A stretch of DNA of 64,000 nt. Source: Welwitschia mirabilis (lineage: Eukaryota > Gnetophyta > Gnetopsida > Welwitschiales). Below are positions 1 to 12,239 of this stretch, in pieces. The notes beneath the pieces are model-generated. The model had not been told where the DNA came from. It saw only the letters and a list, made by a program, of their open reading frames with translations, and did no database searches. Numbering within the stretch: the stretch's first letter is position 1; every line of letters begins with the position of its first letter. The DNA lies in contig JBOZIK010000001.1 in assembly GCA_051453625.1 (NCBI GenBank), forward strand, positions 82,071,741 to 82,135,740, written 5' to 3'. The position numbers and the translations under genes are program-made.

Positions 1-489
1 TATTAAGCTAAACCCGCCAAAGTTTGTAGGAGGCTCAGATCCATGTGAGTTATAAGTGTAACTAAAAAATGTTAAAAAGGCTATAGGTACCTTAAGATCT
101 ATCAAATATGAAAAGGTAACTTGAGCTATTTATATATTTCAAGAAGAAACTAACCTATAGTAAAAAAACAAAAATGATCAAGTTAGAAAATGAGGAACTT
201 TCATGGGGGGAACTTAAGCTCAGCTTTAAAGAGAAGTACAAAACTACATTTTATATTTACTGGAATGTTATAATATTCTATGATTTAATGTAATCCTAGC
301 ATCTTATGAATGCAAATTTCTAGAATTATTAAAATATGTATCACATATGCATCAAGATAAAGAAGCTAAAGTAAATATATTTATTATTAATCTTATTCCT
401 TATGTTTCTACTAATGTATCCATGTTTTAACCTAAAAATCTAACAGAGGTTATAGAAAAGAAAAACATAGAAGAAAACAATTATGAGGT
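1..489 (+). pseudogene. Ty3 chromovirus gag relic (element H, 5' part)
   Basis: Capsid-region (retrotransposon gag) relic of the outermost element. The opening reads LKLNPPKFVGGSDP, the usual gag start of plant chromoviruses. Later frames give a QEE..L stretch where the 'ML...A..WW' box normally lies, then SWGELKLSFKEKY, then YECKFLELLKYVSHM (the 'YE..F.EL..YAP' segment), ending in a glutamate-rich helix. Frameshifts and stops (mostly TAA/TAG) break it. It is cut at 489 by element F, and the same frame resumes at 47,950. The upstream LTR lies outside the window. Domain assignment is by motif reading only; the chromovirus assignment is supported by the pol end at 48.5 kb. Confidence 0.7.
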
Positions 490-1237
490 TGTTACAATGC
501 TAAATTATATGTTTTTCATAGGGTGTTTTAAGTACTTTTATAGGACATTTAGCCTGGTTTAAGAAAAAAACAATAATTACTAAGGTTTAACGTGAAAATC
601 ATGGAAATGCACATTTATTAGCACATTTGAAGGTATACTGTACCAATTATAATACTTTATATTTTAATGAGGAATTAATGTTTTACAAGGCCAAATTCAC
701 ATGTTGAAAGAGATTGAAAAAGTCTATCATCCCATCCATAATATGGATGACCACTTGGATGACACCAATTACATGCTAACTAGGATGCTAAATAGACTAA
801 TGTAAAGGATAAATTTAGTACTCTCTTAATGTGGCATGATCCCCATCATCATCTTGATGACTAGAAGGACAATACCTAATTTTAGTTATCTATTAAGCTT
901 TACCTAACTTATGCAATGTATCATATGCTTTCCATGCATCATTAGAGTTATAGTTACATCTAATTAGAGTTTTAGTTGCATCTGATTAGATTTGTTATTT
1001 TTGAGTTCTTTGTTATTCATAAATAAGACATTTAACCTTGTTCTTGGATTTAATCATATTCTTTATCACTAGAAATTATCTTGATAAGATATCAAAGGGC
1101 AAAAGGTTCATTCATTAGTTATAGAAAGGAATCATCCTTGGTGTTTGATTGTGTCTTCTTCATTTAGGTGTCGCTACTTTGTAATAGGATGTTGGTTTGA
1201 GTTTAAAATAAATTCTCTTTGGGTTTATATTCATGTG
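490..1237 (+). repeat. Element F 5' LTR, first part
   Basis: Matches 46700-47420 of the 3' LTR along its length, for example AAATCATGGAAATGCACA at 595 versus AAATCATGAAAATACACA near 46,810. It contains the CATCC...GGATGA module typical of this family (about 725-875). It stops near 1237 where the chromovirus LTR begins; the remainder is found at 38974-39486. Confidence 0.85.
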
Positions 1238-4200
1238 TGTAACCATTATATTCTAAGAATAAAAAGCCTTTCTAGTCATTAGATAGTAAACTAAATATTG
1301 GAAATTTAATAATTGTAATAAGTTTAGTTTCAAATTATTTAAAAGTAATAATATTAATAATAAATAATATTAAAACTAAAGTGTTTGCATATTATTAGTT
1401 TAGAAATATTTTAAAATAACAACTTATAGTTATTACCTTTGACAGTTAAATTAAAAATTTAGTTAATTATGGAAATTACTATTACTTATGCATGTTTTTC
1501 TATTGATGAAGTCTAACATTGGATTACTTTGCTTATTTGAGAAATAAACTATAGCTTTGCAATAAATTTCTCTTACTTATATCATATTCATGCAATAGAA
1601 ATTATGTCTGGTTTTCAGTATTTATTCATGTTATTTATCTCATGGAGTTAAATTGATATTGTTATATTATCATTTATACCTAGTGGCTAGACTTGGAAAT
1701 GAAGGATTAAGGAAACCTAAACAACTCATAGAGACTTAAGTCTTACTATTAGTCCTTTGTTATAAATACTTGAGTCCCCTAGTTATTAAAGTCCTAAACA
1801 CATGCCTTGTGAATTGTAATCGTCTAAAGCTTTGATACAAATAGGAGTACTTTGGAGTTTAGTTAAGAATACATATGGTCCTCAGCCTTCTTTCATAAAT
1901 AATTGTAGGATTTTAGTCTTCTGTATTCTTGCATAGTCTGAGTTTTTCTTTCATATTTTAGTATAATTATTTCTAAATCTTTTATATCTAATATGAATGT
2001 AATATTTATTATATTTTCATGTATAGGCTGATCTAATTATAAAACCTTAAGATCATCTAGTAATATCTTGTAAGAATATTCTAGAAGTTTATAGAGTTGA
2101 TGTTTCATTTAAGCCAATTTTGAGAATCTTGTAAATCCTAAGCTATCATATTATTAACTTTATGACTGAGTCTTGTTAATTAGCCCTTTTATAAGCCTTA
2201 CACATGATTAATGTATTTAATCATTGACTTATGTTGTGTTATATTAAATTATAAAACTATAATAGGTTAAGGTAACCATCTATATGGACTCTAGGGAGCA
2301 TAACTCTTTATTGAAAGTCTCAAGGCATTGGGAATAGACTTCTAGAGGAAAAAGTGAAGATATGTACATAACATATATTATTAATACCCCCTTTTGATAG
2401 GGTGCATTTCAATTACTAGAAAATGCATTATTAAATAATAGTAAAGAATTTAACATAAACTGATGAGAGGTTTCGATCGTGTCTCCTTGAAATGTATCCC
2501 TTTATCTTGTTTTGAAATCCATCCTTCTCTACCTATTTATTGTTGTGGATCATACTAAGAATTATGATGGAATACAGTTCTCATATTATCTATGCATGTA
2601 TAGGAGCTAATACAAGTGAGGATGCAAGAAAGAACTATAATTGCATATAATTAGGTATCAACTATTTGTTAAAATTAGTTGTTGTAATTGAATATTTTAC
2701 TAGATGTATTTGAATGAGACATAACTTTGTTAGTTGTTATGTAATAGTTGGAAAATTCTCCTTTTTCTTGAAGATTATAGTTATTTTATGGCTTTTCATG
2801 TATAAGNNNNNNNNNNNNNNNNNNNNNNNNNNNNNNNNNNNNNNNNNNNNNNNNNNNNNNNNNTTTTATCCAAGTTATCATTGGAAATATGAATTATTTA
2901 TAGTTATATGAATGTTTTGTAATTACTCGTTTCTCTTATAAAAGGATTGTAAGTATTACTTATTTTATTCTATAAAAGTTAGTTGAGAAATATAATCAAA
3001 TATGTATCATTAAACATCTCAACATGGTATAGATAATTTATTATGCTTTAGTCATGCTATTGTTAAGTATAAATAAACATTTGTCTATTTTTTTGGTCTG
3101 GTAGAAATAATAGAAGACTAGGATTTTATTATCCTCTCCCTTATTATAAGAACTATTTAATAATTTTAAGTATGCATGTATTCTTGAAATTAACTTGTAT
3201 TTACATCAAGTATAATTAGTTGTCTTAACTAGCTAATAATTGCAAGTATATATCTTACTCTCAAGGAATATGGATTCCAAGCACTGAAAAGAGGTACCCC
3301 ATTTTCCATGTAGCCATGTATATTAATATTCCTTATCAATATATTTTATATATTAGCCTTGTTTATAAGATTCCTCTATAAAAGATTCTGATTACACTGT
3401 GTTCTTTCATTGTTAATCATTCCTTTCTACTAATATAGATTTTTACTCTTGACCATAATTGAAAATCATTAATATTAGAGATTATCTTAAATCTTGGAAT
3501 TATTGTTTTTTTTAAACTAAAAAGTATAATTATTTCCTCCATCTATGCGTCCTTTCTTCTTGTCGGCATGCATTATCCCTTCTCTATGTATCATCTGCTC
3601 TTACACTATGCCCTAACTCTGTCAAGTCACCTACCAACTTGTGTCTCTGTCTCTTGTTCTCATTTGTTATATTCTTAACTATGCCCTTTTGAGTTCTATT
3701 TCTTCTCCATTTTGTCCTAATCCTTGTCCCTTCATGAATCTCTACCTTTCCTATGTGTCACTGGTTAACTATGCTTGGAAGTGTATCCTCTTATTTGCTA
3801 ATACATATCCATCATTCCCATCTATGTTAGCCATGATGCTCCATGTCATTTACTTGTGCATCTTTCTAATCCTTTAGCAATCACTCCTCATACACCAAAT
3901 GCACTATCTTCACTGATTGCTTATGCCTTAACCACATACCTCCTCCACCTGTGTACCCTTTGTATTTGTTAATGTGTATGTCCTTCTTCATAACATGTTT
4001 TTGATCCAATCCTCTAAACCAATTAAGAGAAAACCTTTGTGGCATTTCTTCATGTAGACCCTCCTTATTTTTAGCTACCGTCACATTAGAGTAATATTCT
4101 AACCACTAGTATCTAATTTTCTAATTCTGCTCAGATGAGTACATGCATGAAACCTTTGTTATAATCTATAATCTAGCTCAATTGTAAAGATGACAAAATG

Positions 4201-4902
4201 TGAGTTTCTTATAATACTTAATTATTGGCATAGCCAGACTAGTTTTCTTAAGAGAGTTAGGAAGTTTGAAGGCAAGTCTTATTTTCCATTTACACCAATA
4301 ATATTTTATAAAAACTTAGATCATAGTCCATTTATTTTAATAGATTCTTATATGGTTCATTAGAAAGATAAGGATATTTACATAATATTAACCTTATTAA
4401 CATTATCTAACCTATTTAATAGGCTAACAATAAACATTCTAGCTAAAGAAAGGATAGCTTAATGTTAACTATAGGAGTTATTTAATTATTATGCTTATTA
4501 GATTACTAATCTAAGCCTATCTAGTAAATACAAATATGGACTTATGAGTTTAAAATTTGAAATCATTACATTATGATTATTCATATGTAAAAAAATCTAG
4601 CACATAAATCCCTTATAAATTCCTATCTCTGAAAAATCACAAGCACATAAGTTACACGATTTCATACATATTCAATGAATTACATGCTAGCTACTAATAT
4701 TATCAAACATGACTTTAAATTTTTATATATTATGATTAGATCACTTCCAAGATAAATTCTAGTCACCTTATTAGGATTTCTACAAATTTTTAGCAAAGCT
4801 ACAACCTTAGACATGATGCTTTTGGTCCCTATACTATGTGTATATTGTGTCCTTTCACTAGTATCAATATATGTTGTTGAATGTTTAAAGGTGGAATTTA
4901 CA
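1238..4902 (+). repeat. Element D LTR copy 1 (about 3.66 kb)
   Basis: Collinear with 35333-38973: CCTTTCTAGTCATTAGATAG at 1269 versus CCTTTCTAGTTATTAGACAG near 35,369, and onward to the same end (ATTTACA versus CTTTACA). A TATAAATAC box lies near 1761, as in the 3' copy near 35,806. The first bases (TGTAAC) are taken as the LTR start by alignment to TGTCAC at 35333. It contains a 57-N gap. Short frames such as 3641-3877 fall in this non-coding LTR and are not genes. Confidence 0.85.
2807..2863. other. Assembly gap (57 N)
   Basis: Run of N inside LTR copy 1; its length does not look like a default placeholder, so it may be an estimated size. The matching stretch of the 3' LTR is near 36,830-36,920. 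Confidence 0.99.
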
Positions 4903-4905
4903 TTT

Positions 4906-4917
4906 TGGTATCAGAGC
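4906..4917 (+). promoter_or_regulatory. tRNA-iMet primer-binding site, LTR copy 1
   Basis: TGGTATCAGAGC, an exact 12-base complement of the 3' end of plant initiator tRNA-Met, lies three bases after the LTR end. This is the standard minus-strand primer site of chromoviruses and many other plant LTR elements, and it fixes the LTR/internal boundary at 4902. Confidence 0.93.
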
Positions 4918-5003
4918 CCTAGGTTGAGAAGTTAGATTTTTATGATTAATTTTATCATAGTATTTACCTTGATAATCCTTACTAAATTTGGTAGGATTAA
5001 TAA

Positions 5004-5130
5004 ATGGCTCCAAAAAGAGCAGTACGATTTCCCATAGACATGAGATCCTTAGTAAATGTTGTAAATCACTTAGTAGATAAACTTTAGTCTAGGAGAAATG
5101 ATAGAAATGATATGGAATCTAATAGTGCAA
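5004..5130 (+). pseudogene. gag N-terminal stub after LTR copy 1
   Basis: ATG at 5004 opens MAPKRAVRFP, followed by ...SLVNVVNHLVDKL and an in-frame TAG. The gag start at 7831 has the same order (MTLRR..., LVNIVNHLVDRL and the same TAG). Only about 40 codons remain before the sequence switches to an inverted LTR fragment. This is either a truncated tandem copy of D or one side of an assembly join. Confidence 0.7.
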
Positions 5131-7258
5131 AGCATCACAGCTAACATAAACCGAAGTGAGGGATATGCATTAATAAAGGAGAGGATACATAGCTAAGCAT
5201 AATTGACTAATAAAGAACAGGAAAGATAGAGATGCACAAAGGGACATAGATCATGTTATATCAAAGGAGGAAGAATGTGCATCAGCAAGTAGAAAGAATG
5301 CATGAATGGAGGAAATGTTTCTGTTATTTAATTAGAAAAAAATATAGAATTGCAAGGTTAGACATAAGCTCTAATATTAATGTTTTTCACTAATGGTCAA
5401 GCGTTAAAATCTACATTGGAAGGGAGGATAACTAATAATGAAAGAAGACAATCAAACTGAAAGCTTATGTAGAGTAATCTTGTAAAGAAGGCTAATAGAT
5501 AAAATATATTGAGAAGGAACATTAATATGCATGACTGCATAGTAAATAGAGTACCTCTTATCAATGCTTGGAATGTATATTGCTTAAGAATAAGGTGTAT
5601 ACTTGTAGTTGTCAACTAGTCAAGATAACTAATTATAGTTGATGTAAATAAAAGCTAATTTTAAGAACACATGTGCATATAAAATTATTAAATAATTATT
5701 ATAATAAGGAAGAGGATAATAAAATTCTAGTCCTTTTTATTTATGCTAGTCCCAATAAAATAAACAAATCTTTATTTTTACTTAAGAATAACATGACTAA
5801 AGCATGATAAATTTGTTTACATTATGTCAAGCTGTTTAATAGTACATATTCGATTATATTCTTAAGTAACTTTAACAGAAGAAAATAAGTAACTACATAA
5901 TATTCATATAAGGGTAAATAATTTATATTCCCAATTATAACTTGGATATAACAACTAAGCATCTTGTTTTGAAGAAAAAAGTAATAGTTTAAGAGGGAAG
6001 GATTTAATCTTATACATGAAAAGCCAAAAAATAACTATAATCTTCAAGAAAAAGGATAATTAATTAATTGTATACAATCATAGCATAACAATTGATAAAT
6101 GTATGTTTCATCCAAGTATATTTGGTAAAATATGCAATTACAATAACTAATTTTAACAAATAGGTGACATCCAATTACATGCAATCATAGTTCTTTCCTA
6201 CATCCTCATTTGCGTTGTTTTCTGTACATGCTTAGATGGTGTGAGAACTATATTCTATCATAGTTTCCAATATGACTCACGATAAGGAATAGGTAAGAAA
6301 GAAGGGATTTCAAAACAAGGTGAAGTGTTACAGTTTAAGAAAACATGACTGAGACCTCTCATCAGTTTATGTTAACTTCTTTACTATTGTGCCACAATAA
6401 GTTTTCTAGTAATTCAAATGCACCATGCTAGAAGAAGGTATTAATAATATAAGCTGTGCACATACCTTCTCTTCTTGCTCTGGCAGTCTAGTTCCAATGC
6501 CTTGGGACTTCCAATAGAGAGTTGCACTTCCTAAAGTCTGTATAGATGGTTACCCTAATTAGTTTTAATTTTATAATTTAATATACCATAATATAGGTTA
6601 ATAGTTAAACAAGATAATCATGTGTAAGTCTTACAAAATGGCTAGTCAACAAGACTTAATCACAATAGTTCACAACAAGATAGCTTAGGGTTAACAAGAT
6701 TCTTGCAACTAGTTCATATGAAACATAAACTCTATAAGTCCTAGAAGACTCTAATTAGATATTGTTAGAAGACATAATAATACAAAAATATTGCTTTCAT
6801 ACAAGATGTATAAGATACAAATACATGGAAGAGAACTTAGACTATGTAAGAATATATAAGAATGAATTATACAAGTATTTACAAAAAAGGTTTAGACCAC
6901 ACCTATTCTTAGGTAAACTCCAAAGTACTTCTAGTTGTATCCAAGCTTCATATAATTACAATTCATAAGATATATGCCTATGAATCTAATGACTAGTGGA
7001 CTCAGGTATTTATTACAAAGGACTAATGGTCAGAGTTAAGTTTCTATGAGTAGTTTAGGTTTCCTTAGTCCTTTCTTTCTAAGTCTTACCACTTGGTGTA
7101 AAAAATAATATAATAATATCTAATTAATCAATTTAACTACATGAGATAAATAACATGAGCAATTACTTTAGATCACATATAATTACTTTTGCATCGATAA
7201 GATAAAGTTAAGAGAAATTTATGTTAAAGTTGCTATTTTTTTTCTAAAATAAGCCAAG
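5131..7258 (-). repeat. Inverted fragment of the element D LTR
   Basis: Reverse complement of LTR positions corresponding to about 3850 back to about 1535. Examples are the CAAGTATACACC-type stretch of the 3' LTR (near 37,285) seen reversed near 5595, and the TTATTTATCTCATG stretch (near 1630) seen reversed near 7145. About 2.1 kb is present without LTR ends, so it is not a complete LTR. It abuts a 100-N gap on the right. It could be a real inversion or a scaffold error. Confidence 0.82.
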
Positions 7259-7358
7259 NNNNNNNNNNNNNNNNNNNNNNNNNNNNNNNNNNNNNNNNNN
7301 NNNNNNNNNNNNNNNNNNNNNNNNNNNNNNNNNNNNNNNNNNNNNNNNNNNNNNNNNN
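7259..7358. other. Assembly gap (100 N, unknown true size)
   Basis: A round 100-N run is a common placeholder. Left of it lies an inverted LTR fragment, right of it a direct LTR fragment from a different part of the LTR, so sequence is missing or misjoined here. Confidence 0.99.
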
Positions 7359-7729
7359 CTAAGCCTATCTAGTAAATACAAATATGGAATTATGAGTTTA
7401 AAATTTGAAATCATTACATTATGATTATTCACATGTAGAGAAATCTAGAAATAAACCCCTTATAAAATCCTAGCTATGAAAAATTAAAGTACATAAGCTA
7501 CATGATTCTATACATATTCAGTGAAATACATGCTAGCGACTAATATGATCAAACATTACTTTAAATGTGTATATGTTATCATTAGATCATTATTAGGATA
7601 AATTCTAGTCATTGATGTAGCAAAGCTACAAACTGAGACATGATGCCTTTGGTCCCTATGCTATGTGTATGTTATGTTATTTTACTAGTATCAATATATG
7701 CTACTAAAAATTCAAATGTAAACTCTACA
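7359..7729 (+). repeat. Element D LTR copy 2, 3' end only
   Basis: Matches the last part of LTR copy 1 from CTAAGCCTATCTAGTAAATA (near 4512) to the end ...TACA. It is directly followed by a decayed primer site and gag, so this is the functional 5' LTR of the D copy whose pol lies at 32-35 kb. Confidence 0.85.
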
Positions 7730-7732
7730 TTT

Positions 7733-7744
7733 CAGTATCAGAGT
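7733..7744 (+). promoter_or_regulatory. Decayed tRNA-iMet primer-binding site of element D
   Basis: CAGTATCAGAGT differs from TGGTATCAGAGC at three positions, all transitions. Its place just after the LTR end supports the identification. Confidence 0.8.
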
Positions 7745-7830
7745 ATTAGGTTAATACTTTAGATTTGTATGATGAATTTTATTCTAGTATTTACCTTGAT
7801 TATTCTTACTAAGTTTTGTAGGATTAGTAT

Positions 7831-8687
7831 ATGACTCTAAGAAGAGTAATACCCCTTCTCACAAACATAAGTACCTTAGTGAATATTGTAAATCATTTAG
7901 TAGATAGACTTTAGTCTAAAAGAGATGATAGAAATGATGAATATGCAACCTAGAAGCTAATGATGTAGTTTAGACGAATAAACCCCTCAACTTTTAAAGG
8001 ATCTAATAATGTAGCTACATTAGAGGCATAGTTTACTTTAATAAATAGAGAAATGAAATTTTTTAGATTTACATTAGAACAAAAGGCCATCCTAACTATA
8101 CATTAACTAAGGAAGAATGCAGCCTTATGGTAGGATGTACAAACAACATAATCCATGTTTTTCAATCCTGTATCTTGAAAGGAAATAAGGGATGGATTTA
8201 AGAAAGATACATTTTAGAATACTATAAAAATGCCAAGGTAGAGGGATTTTATAATCTTAGGCAAGGATCCTTATTAGTGGCTTGATATGAAAACAAGTTC
8301 ATGCAGCTATTAAGATACATATTAGAGATAGCTAGCACTGAGATAGTGAAGATACAGAGATTGGTATCTAGTTTACATCCTATGATTCATAGATAGGTTA
8401 AGATATTCCAACTAAGTACATTTATGAAGGCCTTGAAGAAGGCTAGGCTTACTAAAGAATCATTAGATAGTAGTAGAAATTTTAGAGACAAATAGATAAT
8501 TCATAAGAACAGAGGAGAAATCAAGCTAGAAAAAGCCCTTTTTTAGAAGTACAGAAATTGTAAGAGGTACTAAACGTCAAGAAATCATATGCATCCATAT
8601 TTAAGGAAGATGCTTAGTCATTAGTAATCTTGAAAACTATCAGTACTTTTCTTAATGTTCATCCTAGAATTTTATTAATGATAGAAG
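7831..8687 (+). pseudogene. Chromovirus D gag and start of protease
   Basis: Gag relic: start MTLRRV at 7831, then RRINPSTFKGSNN (the 'P..F.G..D' gag entry) near 7975, the LTLEQKAI helix, 'AALW*D' (the 'A..WW' box with Trp turned to stop) near 8122, and F...KYF-like and 'LRQG' equivalents to about 8480. From about 8630 a new stretch matches the start of the retropepsin domain, which is cut at 8687 by element A; the frame resumes at 32110. Numerous TAG/TAA stops. The gag builds the virus-like particle in the cytoplasm; this copy is dead. Confidence 0.8.
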
Positions 8688-9921
8688 TGTTGTAATGCCA
8701 CTTTATAAGAATTTGATAGTATATTTTGAGTACTTTTATAGGATAATTATATAGGTTTGGATGCAATTCTAATGATTATGGAGAACCGATAGGATGTTTA
8801 CTAAAACATGAAATTATTAACATATTTGGAGGTATCTTGGGCTTATTTTGATACTTAATACTTTAAAGAAATGATTAACCATGAAAAAGACTAATTTTTC
8901 TTTGAGGTAGAAGATGGAGAAGCCTGTTATTCCTTCTATTTTCTTCAAAATAGATAGTATGATAGCTCTACTAGCACGGATGAAATTTGCATAGTTGAGT
9001 ATGGGACTTGAAGTTGATAGACCATATTTTTCCATGGTCTAACATTTGATTATTATCCTCATAATAGTTAAGATAATAGCTATTTTATATGTATGAAATG
9101 AATTATATCTGTAATGAAATCATGTAGCCCATGTGGATTGCTAAGGTTTCTTCTTAAACTCTTAAGATTGAGCTTCTATAACTTTAATGTAAAACTATAA
9201 ATACTCTTGCTTTGCTTTACTTTCATTTCCATCTTTTATACTAGATATTCTTGTAATAGAAGACTAAAGGACAAGAGATCCATCTAGTAGCTATAAAGAG
9301 AGGCTTACCTTGGTGTTGGGCTAAGTTTCCTTCATTAATGTGTTGCTATTTTATTGTCTGTTAACGTAAATGTTTATGATAAATTAAATTACTCTTTTTA
9401 CTAATATTATGTAAATTTTCCTTATGATTTAAGCTGATTATAGTTTTATGATAACTCTATAGTTTATTTAGATTATAAGAACAACCTTTGTTAACTTTGT
9501 AAGTATAGATTTTTCATTTCATTTTATTTCATTTCATTTTCATATTTGCATTATTGATATTATATTTAGTATTTCTTATAGTTTATGTCAATTAAGAACA
9601 ATTAATAAAACTTTTCCTAATTGATCTAAGTTATAAGGATTAATTCTTGTAATAGGAGAATTAGAATTTAAATAGATCCATCACACTTGCATTTCATCAT
9701 CATTTATCTTGAATTGCATCTGTATTATTGTTTACATTTATTTATTGAAATTTAAATATTGAAATACTTTGTGAAATCAATTCTCTAACTTCTAGCCTAG
9801 TGCCTTCAATGGATTATAACATTTGGGTTAACTCCCATCTATACTAGTATGTGTTTTTTGCAAGTATTATGATTTACAGGTTTTGCATAAGAACTTAAAG
9901 ATTACATAAATTCACACTACA
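8688..9921 (+). repeat. Element A 5' LTR (1,234 bp)
   Basis: Begins TGTTGTAATGCC and ends CACTACA. It matches the 3' LTR (30971-32104) through the ACTATAAATAC core-promoter stretch, the ATGTAGCCCATGTG stretch near 9122 and the final GCAAGTATTATGATTTACA-like stretch near 9860. It is about 100 bp longer than the 3' copy because of a stretch near 8800-8910 missing there. Confidence 0.88.
9195..9203 (+). promoter_or_regulatory. Putative TATA box of element A 5' LTR
   Basis: CTATAAATA, also present at 31375-31383 in the 3' LTR and at 60392-60400 in J. Its position a little after mid-LTR fits the U3/R boundary. Transcription start is not determined. Confidence 0.65.
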
Positions 9922-9924
9922 TTT

Positions 9925-9942
9925 TGGCATCATTGTTATAAA
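9925..9942 (+). promoter_or_regulatory. Decayed tRNA-Asp type primer-binding site of A
   Basis: TGGCATCATTGTTATAAA lies three bases after the LTR end. Against TGGCGCCGTTGCCGGGGA (complement of the plant tRNA-Asp 3' end, the usual Athila primer site) nearly all differences are C-to-T or G-to-A. Identification rests on position plus this pattern. Confidence 0.75.
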
Positions 9943-10770
9943 AGGCCACAAGGAGCTAGAGGATTGCACTATCCAAATAAATACCTTAAATTTCAGTTCA
10001 TGCTATGTATTTAAAATAGTGATGTATTTTTATTATAGTTAGTAGGTTTACTTTGGTAATTTTTAATTTTCTATAGTTTAAAAATTGATTATCATACTTA
10101 CTGTCATATCCATGACATCAGAGATGATAGTATAGATTTTTGATTTTTTCTTTTTGTAACACATTTTTCTTCCATCATATAGTAGTAATAAGAATTCTGT
10201 CATCTTCTCTATCATCTCTATAACAAGCTAGATGATAATCTGTTTGTTTAGCTATGGTAATTTTTCTTTACTTTCAATTTTTTACTATAGTGATTATTGT
10301 CCCTTCTATCTTTTCTATGACTAGGTGGATAATTTCATTTATTTTTTATTTTTATTTTTATTTGCTATCTAAGGTATGCAAGGAGATAGTAAATTTTGGT
10401 AGATAGATGAAATATCAAAGAGAGCAAAACTTAATTGAAGAAAATATCAAAGAAAGATTATCCAACTTTGAGAAAAATCTATGTACACACATTCTAGGTA
10501 TGCAAATTTCAAGAATTGAAGAAGAATATTTCTTTATTTTTATTATTTTAAAATTATATTTTACAAAAGAAACTTTTATCATAGAAGTATTGTATAATTT
10601 CTTCTTCATCTATGTTGAAATCCTTGTAAAAACAAAAATACGTCACTTCATCTAATATGTCAATCATAATAGGAACTTCTAATTTACATGAAAATGTTAC
10701 TTTTAGAGATTCAATTGCTAATAAAAAATGTAAAATATAAAATCATTTTAATCTATCTACTAGTAATGAT
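9943..10770 (+). other. Element A leader with hairpin repeats
   Basis: Non-coding stretch between primer site and gag. It holds inverted repeats built on CATC/GATG: TACTGTCAT (10099-10107) against ATGATAGTA (10124-10132), and TATCATCT (10210-10217) against AGATGATA (10230-10237), separated by T-rich DNA. The same modules occur in the leaders of C and J and in LTRs. The small frame at 10407-10655 lies here and is not supported as a gene. Confidence 0.65.
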
Positions 10771-12020
10771 GTAGAATTAAGAAATTTGAGGGTCTATCCA
10801 ACATTTTTAGGGGAAGTAGAGGAAGACCATTTCCAACATCTAGCTGATATTGAACAACGTATTCTTACATCACAAAATAAAAATAAACACATTAGTGATA
10901 TTACTTAAATGATTTTTTCTTATTTTATATCACACTTAGAGGAAAGGCAAAAATTTGGCTTAAAACCATTCCACATAAGAATCTTAAATCATGAAATTAA
11001 GTTTTGAATAAAGTTACCTTAAGAAAAAGAAAAAAGAAAGTTATCAACTTTTAGCAACAACCTCATAAGGATTATTTCATAACATATGAGTGTTTATTAT
11101 AGCTATCCATTTCAACCTTATTGATGAATTCTATAAAGAATAATTAGTTGATTATTTCTATAGTGGGTTAAATAGTCAAACTAAATAACTTGTAGACCTT
11201 TCTTTTGCTGGCAACTTGATGAACTTTATCTTGGAAAATGCATGGAATGTATTGGAAAATCTAGTGGAGAGAAGTCAAACTTAACTAAAATGCACTAAGA
11301 AAAATCGAATTGTAGGATCAATCATAAAAGATTTAAAGGAAGTAAAACATAACAAGAAAGAAGAGAGAGGTCATTTAACCAATTTAATTAAGGATTTCAC
11401 TACCACATTGGTGAATTACACTCAATAATAGTACAACTTCAACATGTGATATTTTTGAAAAAACTCTTATCTAGCTAAAGAATGCCACTTATTACCAATG
11501 TATAAGAAGAGGATGTTTGAGAAGGTATGTGCATTAAACCAAAGAACACATAATTTTAAAGACAATTACAATTTAAACAAAGATTATGTGAATAATCAAA
11601 ATGAAAACCTTTTGATAATATATTTAGAAATTTAAACTTCTAAATAAATAATCTCAATTTTCAACCAAATAAAAATCATCCACTTAGAGATTCCATAAAA
11701 GAACTGAAGAAGTTCCAACGAAAGAATAATAGTAATATTGGAAACTTATTAAATGTGCTTCAACAAATGATGCTCATAAATCAAACACCACAAGGTTTTC
11801 TTACATATCAACCTTTATCCAACCCAAATGAATTTAAGAGATATTTAAAAGTAGTAATGAAAAGTGAAAATGATGCAACACCTCTTAACCATAAGATTTC
11901 AACTTCCAAAAACAATGAGAAAAGTAACGAAGAACATGATTTAGAAATTTTGGACTGATATAACTTCCTATCAACATCACATGTTAAGACCACCACTAAA
12001 AATTCTTTACAAGAAAACAA
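10771..12020 (+). pseudogene. Athila gag relic (element A)
   Basis: Capsid-type gag relic. The key stretch, ...LRVYPTFLGEVEEDHFQHL near 10785-10845, corresponds to the 'F.G...EDP..HL..F' entry of Athila gag. A degraded 'F.LK.RAK.WL' equivalent follows near 10930-10960, then a helical NQ...LE tail. The last part (11755-11958) remains open for 67 codons and ends in charged DLEILD. Many TAA/TAG codons. The same order is seen in F (40270-41440) and, for the tail, in I (59035-59798, minus). Confidence 0.75.
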
Positions 12021-12239
12021 AGAAAAGAAGCCATTTATCCTTTGGCTTGATAGATTAAATACAAATCCTACTTATGATAAGCAATTGAAAGTCTTGATGC
12101 AATAGGTATACATTAACTTATCTTTTTAGAAACTCTTACAAGAAAATCCTAAATATTCTAAGTTATGGAAAGATCTAGTAAGAAAAAAATAAAAATGTAT
12201 CATTCCTAGCAAACTTTTTCTTACTTAATCTATTTCCAA

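Noticed and set aside
3641-3877. 78-codon frame rich in hydrophobic residues and Cys
   Set aside because: Lies in the non-coding LTR of chromovirus D and is broken in the 3' LTR copy.
4906-4917. tRNA gene fragment
   Set aside because: Only the 12-base complement of the initiator tRNA 3' end is present, directly after an LTR: a primer-binding site.
10099-10237. Hairpin series considered as CRISPR or microRNA precursors
   Set aside because: Arms are short and vary in sequence, there are no identical repeats with spacers, and they sit inside retrotransposon leaders and LTRs of a plant genome.
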